23,866 nucleotides of DNA from Anaerolineales bacterium UBA6128. Its GTDB lineage: Bacteria; Chloroflexota; Anaerolineae; UBA1429. The translations under genes were made by a program, and so were the position numbers. Of this stretch, positions 16,603-23,852 are shown one piece after another (the first letter of the stretch is position 1; the number at the start of each line of letters is the position of its first letter). Where the stretch lies: positions 1 through 23,866 of the forward strand of contig DIVQ01000241.1 of NCBI GenBank assembly GCA_002423325.1, read 5' to 3'. The notes beneath the pieces were generated by a model, which saw only the letters and a list, made by a program, of their open reading frames with translations, ran no database searches and was not told where the DNA came from.

Positions 16603-16632
16603 TTGACAGAAGAGCGGAGAGGACGGTAGAAT
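16603..16632 (+). promoter_or_regulatory. promoter of the single-TM protein gene, divergent from mod
   Basis: TTGACA (16603-16608) and TAGAAT (16627-16632) are 18 nt apart, 57 nt before the chosen ATG at 16690. Confidence 0.6.
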
Positions 16633-16689
16633 GGCATCAGTTGTTCAGTGCGGCGACGGATGATCGACGATAGCAGAGGAAGCGACCAT

Positions 16690-17478
16690 ATGGACGTGAA
16701 GAAGGCCAAAGCCGGTGGCGATGTGCAGCAGTCCGGCGAGACTAGCGCAAGAGAGCGCGCATTAACGGATTACAGCAACGACGTGCCCGGCAGCGCGCGT
16801 GTGCCAGGTAGGCGCGACAAAGCCGCGGTGGTGATCGTAAGCGTTATGAGCCTCCTGGTCGTGTTTGCCTTGGGCTACCCATTTGCAGCTCGGACGCCGC
16901 GCAGTGCCGCAGTACCCGCAGCCGCGCCTACGCCCTCACGTACGTACTACCACCCAGAGCCCGCGCGAGTCACGACTCGCTACTATGGCGGGCAGCCGTT
17001 CTGGGTGACAGTCGTACCGAATGCTACTGCCCCGGCAGCTCGGGCACCCACGCGGACCGCGTGGCCGAATCCTGAGTGCGCGTTCCTGGACGAATGGAGA
17101 GCCGGGATGGAGGTCATAGAACGCGAGCAGCGCAAGCTCGACGCCGCTCTGGAAAAGGAGCGGTTCGACACTAGGGAGCGTTCAGGCAGAGCCTATCGCT
17201 TTGATTGGACTTTCTACAATGTGAGCTACCAGGTGCTCTATGAGGAAGTGCTGAACCTGTACGGACCTAGTGCCACGCGCGAGGCCCGCGATGCCTACAT
17301 GGCATTCATTGACGCGAAACAGTGGGCACTCTTCCTTACAGCTCCCGATGACTGGTTCTCATCCCCAGAGGCGGAGCGCGATGTAACCGCCAGGGGTGCA
17401 GTCGGTGCTGTTCGGTTGCCGGCTCTGTGGGCTGAGTACGCTGATGCCCTTGATGATCTGGCTGACCGCTGCCCGTGA
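16690..17478 (+). CDS. single-TM membrane protein of unknown function
   Basis: The 262-residue protein has a polar N-terminus (1-43), one membrane segment (about 44-66, VVIVSVMSLLVVFALGY) and a Pro/Ala/Thr-rich stretch (70-125). A more structured, charged domain (about 128-262) is rich in Trp, Tyr and Glu/Arg, with a helix at 134-160 (DEWRAGMEVIEREQRKLDAA). By charge the C-terminal domain should be outside the cytoplasm. The ATG at 16690 is chosen over in-frame codons at 16648 and 16660 because GAGGAAG lies about 7 nt before it. I do not recognise a family. It is transcribed divergently from the restriction-modification operon and converges on the small-gene cluster, with a stem-loop between. 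It may be cargo or a surface protein of the element. Confidence 0.7.
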   Translation: MDVKKAKAGGDVQQSGETSARERALTDYSNDVPGSARVPGRRDKAAVVIVSVMSLLVVFALGYPFAARTPRSAAVPAAAPTPSRTYYHPEPARVTTRYYGGQPFWVTVVPNATAPAARAPTRTAWPNPECAFLDEWRAGMEVIEREQRKLDAALEKERFDTRERSGRAYRFDWTFYNVSYQVLYEEVLNLYGPSATREARDAYMAFIDAKQWALFLTAPDDWFSSPEAERDVTARGAVGAVRLPALWAEYADALDDLADRCP

Positions 17479-17567
17479 GGTGCTGAGGGGGGGCTTTGTG
17501 GCCCGGTGCACAGCCTGCAGTCCGAGGTGCGCTGGCTCCGGAGTATCTGCCGAACCACGCACAGCAT

Positions 17568-17606
17568 GTGGGGGCGTCTTTTCACTGACTTGGTCCACGC
17601 CCCCAC
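17568..17606. terminator. stem-loop between convergent genes
   Basis: GTGGGGGCGT (17568-17577) pairs perfectly with ACGCCCCCAC (17597-17606) around a 19-nt loop. It sits between the stop of the plus-strand gene (17478) and the stop of the minus-strand gene (17621), where a bidirectional terminator would be expected. No T tract follows on either side, so it is a weak candidate. Confidence 0.4.
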
Positions 17607-17620
17607 TCTAGTCCGCTCTC

Positions 17621-17956
17621 CTATGCCGAGATCAGCGCCACCTGCACGGCGATGGTCGGTTTGCCGTTCGGAGCGGTGGCGGGCGCGAGCGTGACGGTCT
17701 TGCCGATCCAGTCGCCGAAGCGCTCGGTGCCCAGGATGGTGGCCAGCGCTTGCACCTGGGTCTTGTTGGCGATCAGTTGCTTTGTGGCGCGCTCGAATGC
17801 GATCACCGCCGCCGGCTTGGTCGTGCCGTCGCGCTGCCGGAACTCGCGCACCTCCACGCCGGCGATTGTCACCGCCTTGGCCTTGCCTCCCAGGTCCTCG
17901 GGCTTGAGCCACAAGCGAGGGTACAGTTCGGACACGGTCGTTGGTTTGGCGTCCAT
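17621..17956 (-). CDS. phage/mobile-element type small protein of unknown function
   Basis: This 111-residue protein has YPRLWLKPEDLGG, VTIAGVEVREF, LIANKTQVQALATILG and DWIGKTVTLAP. That order (a 'K-x-x-DL' start, an 'IANKT' segment and 'DWIGKxVTL') recurs in a family of small phage and plasmid proteins of unknown function encoded near replication genes. It is soluble and has no membrane segment. The start is the second of two close ATGs (17956): AGGAG lies 6 nt before it, whereas the ATG at 17962 would directly abut AGGAG. It is the last gene of a minus-strand cluster behind the J-domain gene, with palindromic repeat R1 in its leader. Confidence 0.75.
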   Translation of the reverse strand: MDAKPTTVSELYPRLWLKPEDLGGKAKAVTIAGVEVREFRQRDGTTKPAAVIAFERATKQLIANKTQVQALATILGTERFGDWIGKTVTLAPATAPNGKPTIAVQVALISA

Positions 17957-17970
17957 GGTCATCTCCTTTG

Positions 17971-18014
17971 TGCCGGCCTTGAGCGAGGGTACTCGCCTTG
18001 CCCGACCGGCGGGG
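17971..18014 (-). repeat. intergenic palindromic repeat R1
   Basis: This 44-nt element matches R2 (18540-18582) at about 39 positions. It has nested inverted repeats: outer GCCGG/CCGGC and inner GCGAG-GGTA-CTCGC. It lies just upstream of the ribosome binding site of the 111-aa gene, as R2 does for the J-domain gene. It may act as an RNA structure or a protein-binding site. Confidence 0.75.
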
Positions 18015-18022
18015 CTTTGTGC

Positions 18023-18526
18023 CTATGCCGCGACCGTCGCATCCTCTCTTTGACCGAACTCCGCCACGCCGTAGGTTGTCGCCAGACCTGCCAGGCTTGC
18101 GCTGCTCGCCCGCCCGCGCCACGGCCCGACGTGATAGCTCCATGCCTCTCGCCTGCCGTTCCACCAGAGCCCCAACGCCTTGAGGGCTTCCTTGTGTGGC
18201 CTGGTGTCGCCCAGTACCCAGACCCAGGTGCCAACCAGTAGAATGCGCACGTCCGGCATGTGCAGCTTGAGCAACTCGACAATCTTGTCCATGATGGCCT
18301 GCTCGACGCTTGAGTTGTAGTGGTATGTGTGTTCCTGTTGGTCATCACCTCGATAGCTCTGCCCATCGACGGATTCTAGTGCGCTGTGGTAGGCTGCGTT
18401 GATCTCTTGCATGACTGGTGTAGTGCTTTTATCATGGGTTACGTCGGGATGGTAGCGCTTGGCAAGCTCCCGATATCGACTCTTGATGGCTGCCACCGAT
18501 GCACAGCCTGCAAACCAGTTGTTCAT
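18023..18526 (-). CDS. J-domain (DnaJ-like) protein of mobile-element type
   Basis: The 167-residue protein opens with a short J domain: helix II and loop read YRELAKRYHPD, with the HPD motif at 26-28, and MQEINAAYHSAL forms helix III. J domains stimulate the ATPase of DnaK-type Hsp70. The rest is not Gly/Phe-rich or zinc-binding as in DnaJ itself. After a linker (about 58-75) a second domain contains VRILLVGTWVWVLGDTRPHK followed by ALKALGLWWNGRREAW. This 'W-V-x-G-x-T-K/R-x-HKEALKALG' tail is seen on J-domain proteins of phages and integrative elements. It sits between other small element genes with palindromic leaders. It could recruit host DnaK to remodel the element's replication complex, by analogy with phage systems; this is inference. 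Confidence 0.85.
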   Translation of the reverse strand: MNNWFAGCASVAAIKSRYRELAKRYHPDVTHDKSTTPVMQEINAAYHSALESVDGQSYRGDDQQEHTYHYNSSVEQAIMDKIVELLKLHMPDVRILLVGTWVWVLGDTRPHKEALKALGLWWNGRREAWSYHVGPWRGRASSASLAGLATTYGVAEFGQREDATVAA

Positions 18527-18539
18527 TGTCTACCTGTTC

Positions 18540-18582
18540 TGCCGGCCTTGGGCGAGAGTACTCGCCCTCCCGACCGGCGGGG
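18540..18582 (-). repeat. intergenic palindromic repeat R2
   Basis: A 43-nt copy of R1. Its inner stem is longer (GGGCGAG-AGTA-CTCGCCC, 7 bp), with the same outer GCCGG/CCGGC. It lies in the leader of the J-domain gene, 14 nt before its ATG. The stem changes between R1 and R2 keep a hairpin, which suggests that the structure matters. Confidence 0.75.
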
Positions 18583-18594
18583 TGTGTTGCTCGC

Positions 18595-18882
18595 TCAGGA
18601 GCCGCCAGAGAAGTACCAGCTCCACTTGCCCTCGATGCCCTTGTCCGCCGCCACTGGGCGCCCGTCGACGCGTTCGGTCTTGAGTGTCGCCTTGGCCACC
18701 TCGGGCGTCACCACCTCGGGGCCCTCATACGTCCAGCCCCATTTGTCGGTCACCTGCGCCCAGATGCGCACCCCGCAGGGGGCCATGCTCACCGCCACCC
18801 TCAGCCCGGGCTTGAGCTTCTCGGGCAAGTCCGGATGCGTCGCGACCACCGTCGCTTGGTACCATTGCGTTACATGTCCCAT
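18595..18882 (-). CDS. small protein of unknown function in the element cluster
   Basis: This 95-residue protein (starting MGHVTQWYQATVV) is soluble, with a mix of beta-type segments and several Trp residues near the end (WSWYF). AAGGAT lies 7-8 nt before the ATG. I do not recognise a family. It lies between the 53-aa coiled-coil gene and the J-domain gene on the same strand with short gaps, so it is probably part of one operon. A role in the mobile element is inferred only from position. Confidence 0.65.
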   Translation of the reverse strand: MGHVTQWYQATVVATHPDLPEKLKPGLRVAVSMAPCGVRIWAQVTDKWGWTYEGPEVVTPEVAKATLKTERVDGRPVAADKGIEGKWSWYFSGGS

Positions 18883-18909
18883 CTGTGGTATCCTTGTGTT
18901 GGTGTGGGT

Positions 18910-18944
18910 GGCGGGTCGGTGCTCGCAACACCTCCCCGCCGGTT
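18910..18944 (+). repeat. intergenic palindrome R3, possibly a diverged inverted copy of R1/R2
   Basis: GGCGGG and CCCCGCC form the ends of a palindrome. Read on the minus strand it contains CCGGCGGGG followed by GGTGTTGC, resembling plus-strand CCGGCGGGG and TGTGTTGC at R2. It sits in the third gap of the small-gene cluster. The relationship is weaker than between R1 and R2. Confidence 0.35.
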
Positions 18945-18946
18945 AC

Positions 18947-19108
18947 CTACGCCGCTTGTTGGACGGTGGCCTGAGCGACCAGGGCTCGCAGCTCTGCAAT
19001 CGCTCGGGCCATCTCTTCGAGCTCAGCCTCGAGCATCGCGATGCGCCGTTCCTGCTGTCGCCGCTTCGCCACCAGTTCCGAGAGCTCCTCCCAGAGTTCC
19101 TCGTGCAT
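18947..19108 (-). CDS. 53-residue coiled-coil mini-protein
   Basis: Reading on the minus strand from ATG 19108 to TAG 18949-18947 gives 53 residues starting MHEELWEELSELVAKRR, then QQERRIAMLEAELEEMARAI. Leu/Ile/Met recur at heptad positions, so nearly the whole protein should be one amphipathic, coiled-coil helix. An ideal ribosome binding site (AGGAGG, 4 nt spacing) precedes the ATG. It is the first gene of the small minus-strand cluster and the gap to the 95-aa gene is 64 nt. Similar tiny coiled-coil proteins in phages are often of unknown function. Confidence 0.7.
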   Translation of the reverse strand: MHEELWEELSELVAKRRQQERRIAMLEAELEEMARAIAELRALVAQATVQQAA

Positions 19109-19918
19109 CGTTCCTCCTTTTCGTCGTCGGCTCTGTCTCTGTCATTGCCTCAGCGCGGTGGGCTCCAGGGCCTTAGTGTCGCGACTGTCGCGTTCACCCG
19201 CCCCTCGGGACTTGCGCATCGGCTATTAGGTTGGTAAGGTGCTCGTCTCGGTTCACAGCCAAAGCATAGCATAATCAGTAGACGATTGCAGCAGAAGATA
19301 ATTGGTCAAGCAATATCGGAATAATCCACCCACACCCCCGAACGCACGAAGTGCAGCATAGACGGGTATACCTGCGGCCTCGTGACGAGTGGGTTCCGCA
19401 AGCATAACTTGACATAACAATAGCACAGCCTGGATTGGCTGTGCTATTGTTATCGAACGGCAACTTGCACAAGCACTATAAGAGACACTGAACCAGAACA
19501 CGTGACTCGCTGCAGATGGTTGTTACGGCATGCGCAAGCAAACGCAACCTATGGAGAAGACAGCGACTTCCGGTGGCGAGGCGCACGCCTGCTCACACCA
19601 GCGAGCCCTCTGCGCCGAGCCGCGGCCAGTTGGTGGACTGCCCAAGTGCGCTGGGTGGGAATACCACGGAGCATGAACTCGCAGAGTCTTCCCGGTGGGC
19701 CGCAATCCAGTCAGACCGCCTGGCTAGTCCATCAGGACACCCCGGTGGGAGCGCAATTTGAGCCCCCACCATCCGCCAGCACGTGCAGTCGGTCGCTTAA
19801 ACGGGGCGTTCCTTGTCCCGGCGAGTGCCCCTTGCACCGTTGGCGCTGACTCTTTCAGCGTGGCCAAAGGTGCCTCGCTGGCAACACGTCAGTGATCTCG
19901 TTGTACTCTAGGTCGTCG
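19109..19918. other. about 810 nt without a convincing gene; lower-GC control region
   Basis: No open frame here has both a good start signal and a recognisable product. From about 19240 to 19500 the GC content drops well below that of the window and a perfect 17-bp inverted repeat lies at 19414-19453. TTGACA occurs at 19409-19414 without a matching -10 box. The stretch lies between the primase gene and the small-gene cluster, so it is a candidate replication origin or promoter region. An 81-residue open frame (19516-19761, plus strand) cannot be excluded. Confidence 0.45.
19414..19453. repeat. perfect 17-bp inverted repeat with 6-nt loop
   Basis: ATAACAATAGCACAGCC (19414-19430) pairs without mismatch with 19437-19453 around the loop TGGATT. 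No T tract follows, so it is not a typical intrinsic terminator. It lies in the AT-richest stretch next to the primase gene. Confidence 0.85.
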
Positions 19919-22324
19919 TCACCCTCGCGCAGGCTTACGCTCAACTGGCGTGCAGGCCGTCTTTTTCGCCGCGATGCCCACTGAACTGCCTGTCTCCCCA
20001 AAATGGGGTGCCTGCATCGATCTGCATGTGCCTTGCTGCGTCTGGATGTCGCCCTCTATGTCCTGCTCCCCTTGCGCCACTTCGCCACCTGCGCCACTTG
20101 CGCCGCTTACAGAGGGAGGTAGACCATATGATGTGAGCAGCTTGCACAGCTCGTCGCCCTTGATACGCCATTCCCGAGGCCCCTTGCCGTGCGCTTTCTT
20201 CTGGAATCTCAGGCGCGCCAAGATGCGCCCCACGTGCATGCTCCTGGCGCCCGCCTCGCCCATCCACTCTATGTCCACCTCCTCGTCCTGTGCAATGGTG
20301 ACCAGCTTGTCGCTGATCTCTGTAGAGCTCACGTCAAAAAACGTCTTACTCTCTAAGTTAATGGCGAATGTGGCGTATGTGGCGACGTGGCGAATGGCCT
20401 TTAGTACCAGTGTCACCGGGTCGGCCAGTTCTAGGTCTGGTCTCTCTGTCTGATACGCCGTGGCTAAGGCGCACATGGACGCATAGAGGTCCTTCACGCC
20501 ATGGTCCTGCAGAAACAGCGCCACAGCCAAGATTGCACGCCATGGCTCCAAGTTGCGTCCCGCGATGGGGGCGTGTGCCACGGCCTTTGTCTCGTACGGC
20601 GCCATCTCGGTCAGATGCGCCAAGCCAAACGCCCAGAGGTCGTCCAGCAGCCCAGACCGGTCGTGTGGCCATGTGTTCGCGTCCATCGGTTCGCTGTTGG
20701 CCTTGCCCCTGTCGCCTGTGCGCACCAGTGGCACGACGATGCTCCGGCTCGCCAAGACCGCATCAGGGACCTTGATAGCCGTAAACATGCGAGGGCAGAA
20801 CGCGTCGACGTAGCGTGTGCGCCACTTCTTGTCCGCCTGGGCCTCCTTGACGCTGATCTGCGCACCGCGCCTGTTGCCAGCCAGCAGCAGCGCCCTCTTG
20901 TCCGGATCGGTGCTCTTGTCGCTCAAGTTCTCGGCATCATCGAATCCGATGCATGCGCCATAGTCCGCCAAGTCGCGGAGGCTGGCGTAGCTGCCGCCGG
21001 CCAGCACCACGATGCCGAGGTAGGCCATCTGCGTGATGGTGAGCATCGCCTTCGTCTTGCCCGTGCCGCGATCGCCGTTGGGCCAGATGAATGCAGCCAC
21101 ATCGAACGCATCCAGCAGCCATGTCGATAGCACGTAGCACGCAAGCATCTCAGCCATCGTGCGCTGGGAGGCGAGGCTGCGCGAGAAGTCGATGTAGTGG
21201 TCGATCACATCGGCCACACGCTTGAACACATCTGCTGGGTCTGGTCGATGGCCAGCTCGGTAGGCCCGCACCGCAGGGAGACTCCACAGCCGGTCCGGTG
21301 GAGGGACCTCGGGCAGCACCACGTCGATGCCCAGATCCTCCATCGGCTGGTCGCCGCCCTCGCCGAATATCACGCCGTCATCTCTGACGATGAACAGCCG
21401 GCGCGCCTTTGTCACGCGTGGTGGGGTCAGCACCACCACCTCGCCGCGCGCGTTGGTGGTCTCGGTCTCAGTGATCTCGCAGTATGGCCAGATCGCCGCA
21501 TAGGCGTGGTCCTCGACGATGCACAGGGGGCGTCTGATGATGGCCGGCGGCGCATCCAGCAGTCTGACCTTGGCCGCGGCTGCGCGAGGGGCTGGGCGTG
21601 GCGCCTCCACCATCGCATCGAGCTCTTGTATGGTGTGGCCGGCCGCGAGGTAGTCATCGACACCCACCTTGGTGCCATCGGGCGCATTCGGGAGGTACAC
21701 GCTAGTGACGGAGGCGCCCCTGCGCTCGAGGTGATCCATCAGACGGTCCAGGGCCTTGCGCACGGAGGCTTTCACCATCACGTCGCTGTCGAATACGATG
21801 CGCACGTCTCGGCCATCCAACCCCACATAGTCCCAGTCGGCCAGAAACGTGGTGCCGCCCGTGCCCCCTCGGCCGCGCCAGTTCCACACGCCCAGCAGCA
21901 CCAGCGCACACAGACCGTGGCTCGCCAGACAGTCGCCTTTCTTCTGACCCTCGGTGATCCACAGTGGCGTGGAGGGATCGGCCAACATGGGCTGGCATAC
22001 CGGGGGGCAGTCCAGTCGCGTCCCACAGCCCTTGGGCGCTTCATACTTTAGTGTGCGGTGACGTCCGGCCTGGTCTGTGAGCGTGCGAGGATTGTCAGGG
22101 CGGTAGATATAGAGAGCTACGCTACCGTTGGTGGCATGCAGGGGTAGGAGCAGGCCAGGCACACGTCGCTGCGCTGTGGCAAAGCCGAGGTCGAGCAGGT
22201 CTTTGGGGTCGGTGACTGTGCTGTAGCCCCGCGCCGCGATCACATCATCGGAGATGGCCGAGCCATCTCGTAGCATCGAGAGGTGTTGCGCTGAGAGTTG
22301 TGACGTGAGTTTGTCGTGTTCCAT
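19919..22324 (-). CDS. primase-helicase of mobile-element type (DUF3854 TOPRIM-like domain plus AAA/helicase domain)
   Basis: The 801-residue protein has an N-terminal DUF3854/TOPRIM-like primase region: LKYEAPKGCG (92-101), LWITEGQKKGDCL with E125, and VRIVFDSD with D179 and D181 as likely metal-binding residues. A helicase-type ATPase follows, with Walker A GDRGTGKT (417-424) and a Walker B-like IGFDDAE (459-465). The C-terminus (about 640-720) resembles a winged-helix region and ends in a Ser/Gly/Ala-rich tail. Such fusions prime and unwind DNA for phages, satellites and integrative plasmids. The start ATG (22324) has GGTGG upstream; the longer open frame would need a TTG at 22390. The last residues may be frameshifted, since the +1 frame stays open for about 20 codons past the stop. 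It lies between the integrase and the small-gene cluster. Confidence 0.85.
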   Translation of the reverse strand: MEHDKLTSQLSAQHLSMLRDGSAISDDVIAARGYSTVTDPKDLLDLGFATAQRRVPGLLLPLHATNGSVALYIYRPDNPRTLTDQAGRHRTLKYEAPKGCGTRLDCPPVCQPMLADPSTPLWITEGQKKGDCLASHGLCALVLLGVWNWRGRGGTGGTTFLADWDYVGLDGRDVRIVFDSDVMVKASVRKALDRLMDHLERRGASVTSVYLPNAPDGTKVGVDDYLAAGHTIQELDAMVEAPRPAPRAAAAKVRLLDAPPAIIRRPLCIVEDHAYAAIWPYCEITETETTNARGEVVVLTPPRVTKARRLFIVRDDGVIFGEGGDQPMEDLGIDVVLPEVPPPDRLWSLPAVRAYRAGHRPDPADVFKRVADVIDHYIDFSRSLASQRTMAEMLACYVLSTWLLDAFDVAAFIWPNGDRGTGKTKAMLTITQMAYLGIVVLAGGSYASLRDLADYGACIGFDDAENLSDKSTDPDKRALLLAGNRRGAQISVKEAQADKKWRTRYVDAFCPRMFTAIKVPDAVLASRSIVVPLVRTGDRGKANSEPMDANTWPHDRSGLLDDLWAFGLAHLTEMAPYETKAVAHAPIAGRNLEPWRAILAVALFLQDHGVKDLYASMCALATAYQTERPDLELADPVTLVLKAIRHVATYATFAINLESKTFFDVSSTEISDKLVTIAQDEEVDIEWMGEAGARSMHVGRILARLRFQKKAHGKGPREWRIKGDELCKLLTSYGLPPSVSGASGAGGEVAQGEQDIEGDIQTQQGTCRSMQAPHFGETGSSVGIAAKKTACTPVERKPARG

Positions 22325-22806
22325 TGTGTTTCCACCCTCTAGTCCTGCACCCATCGGTGGCCTACACCCCCAACGCTGGGTGCAAGCCAATCACTGGCTC
22401 TGCCAGTCAACCGCCCAAGGAAACGCGTTCTCCACTGTAAGGTATGTCCGAGAGCGTGCGGCGAACGGTACTGACAGCGTAGTCGTGCCTCCGTGCAACA
22501 TGGCAGCAAATCCGATGCTGCGTAGCTCGCCATACCGACGGTCGGGATGCGGTCAGCCCCCGGACCGTTTTCGTGTAGCCGGGCGCAGCTGCACAGCACT
22601 CTGATGGGCGCACTGCCCCAAAATGTGAGAGGCGAGTCTCGCCCGAACGGCGCTGTGGGAGACGTCGTTGGCTACTCCGCGCCTCGCCCTACGCAGCGCT
22701 GAGGTCAGACACCCGTTCTGGTCTCGCCGGCAGCCATTTCGCCCAAGGACGGGTCGATGCCTTCTGGCCCCTGTCTTGCGCACAGTACGCGTTAGCCTGG
22801 ATCGTA
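22325..22806. other. about 480 nt between integrase and primase genes, no gene seen
   Basis: No small open frame with a good ribosome binding site or recognisable product was found on either strand. In many integrative elements an excisionase or regulator lies here, but none is evident. It must contain the primase leader and may hold regulatory sites. GCGCTG/CAGCGC and GGCGAG/CTCGCC short inverted repeats occur around 22630-22720. Confidence 0.4.
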
Positions 22807-23811
22807 TCACCAAGATGCAGTGACTCCGCTCTGCTGAGGCTTCTGGCCGCGGCCGAATAACCGATCCGTCGGAGAACAGCATGCATGGACGCGCTGCAGA
22901 TCCACCGTCTCCTGTTTCAGGTAGCGCATTAGGACCGGAAGGCTTCCGTGACCCATCATGCGACCCAAACTGACGATATCGGCCCCCGCCCGCAGCATGG
23001 TGATAGCGAACCCGCGCCGGAAAGAGTGCAGCGTTGGCGCCGCTGTGCCTGCCTGCTTGGCGCGCCGCCGCACTATGTCGCGCAGACCCGTGTAGCTTAG
23101 CGGTCCTCGTTCCCCGGTGGTGTGGTATGCCAACCACAAGGGCTCCTCGGGCGCCACAGCGCTACGGGTTCGCAGATAGGCGTTCAGCGCCCTCCGGGAT
23201 TCCCGCCCAAGGAACACGCTCCGCGGTCGTCGGCTCTTGCTCCGGCGCACCAGGATGCAGCCATCGCGCAGATCGACGTCGCCCACGTGTAGCGAGGTGG
23301 CCTCCCCGGCACGCATGCCGGTATCGAGGAGAGCGAGCAGCAGGCTTTTGTCCCGCAGGCCACTGACGCTGTTGTCGCATGCGGCGACCATGGCGGTCAC
23401 GGCCTGCGGGTCGACGGGCTCCAGGGGCTGCTCCTCCACCGTAGGCGCACGCACAGCCAGCAGTGGGTTCTGCTCCAGAACACCCTCCCGCATGAGGAAG
23501 CGGACGAAGGCGCGAATGGCTCGCCAGTAGGCGTGACAGCCGCCGGGGGAGTGCTGCGGTCGAAGCCGGGTCATGAACAAGCGAATGCAGCTCGGACCGA
23601 TCTGCCGTGGGTCCGCAATTCCTTGGTCACGGAGCCAAACCGTGAAGGGGCGCAGCTTTTGCGTGTAGAACCTGAGGGTTCCGGGACTTCGACCAGCCGA
23701 CTGGAGGTCAGCGAGGAACTCAGAGAGTTCCCGAGATACCTCGTCGTCGGCAACCGACTTCCCGAGAGTCGACACAACGTCTCCGCCGTTAGCGCTTTCC
23801 GACCTACCCAT
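22807..23811 (-). CDS. tyrosine recombinase / integrase
   Basis: The 334-residue protein has a SAM-like N-terminal core-binding domain (about 24-112) and a catalytic domain. All active-site residues are present: R167 (TGMRAGE), K192 (RRSKSRRPR), H262 and R265 (HSFRRGF), H288 (MMGHGS) and the nucleophile Y297 (LMRYL). Length and motifs fit XerC/D-like phage and element integrases. It breaks and rejoins DNA at attachment sites, often in tRNA genes. AGGAT precedes the ATG at 23811. The gene is transcribed into the putative element, with its 5' end 55 nt from the window edge, where a short palindrome (23853-23866) resembles a tRNA anticodon arm. It is not one of the chromosomal dif-type Xer pair by context, since primase and J-domain genes follow. 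Confidence 0.93.
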   Translation of the reverse strand: MGRSESANGGDVVSTLGKSVADDEVSRELSEFLADLQSAGRSPGTLRFYTQKLRPFTVWLRDQGIADPRQIGPSCIRLFMTRLRPQHSPGGCHAYWRAIRAFVRFLMREGVLEQNPLLAVRAPTVEEQPLEPVDPQAVTAMVAACDNSVSGLRDKSLLLALLDTGMRAGEATSLHVGDVDLRDGCILVRRSKSRRPRSVFLGRESRRALNAYLRTRSAVAPEEPLWLAYHTTGERGPLSYTGLRDIVRRRAKQAGTAAPTLHSFRRGFAITMLRAGADIVSLGRMMGHGSLPVLMRYLKQETVDLQRVHACCSPTDRLFGRGQKPQQSGVTASW

Positions 23812-23852
23812 GGCATCATCCTAATCAGCTGTCTTGGCCCTCTGTCAGCGCC

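Noticed and set aside
19150..19235. 25-residue open frame upstream of the 53-aa gene (ATG at about 19219, minus strand)
   Set aside because: No ribosome binding site and too short to judge.
19409..19440. Promoter starting with TTGACA at 19409
   Set aside because: No acceptable -10 hexamer at 16-18 nt; the box overlaps the arm of the inverted repeat.
19502..19849. Possible 115-residue plus-strand gene
   Set aside because: No ribosome binding site, composition of shadow type (Arg/Ser/Pro/Trp), and overlapping frames are equally open.
22553..23137. Minus-strand open frame overlapping the integrase end
   Set aside because: It overlaps the integrase in another frame and has no coherent protein pattern.
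22807..23811. Chromosomal XerC/XerD
   Set aside because: The motifs alone fit, but position beside a phage-type primase and element genes favours an element integrase.
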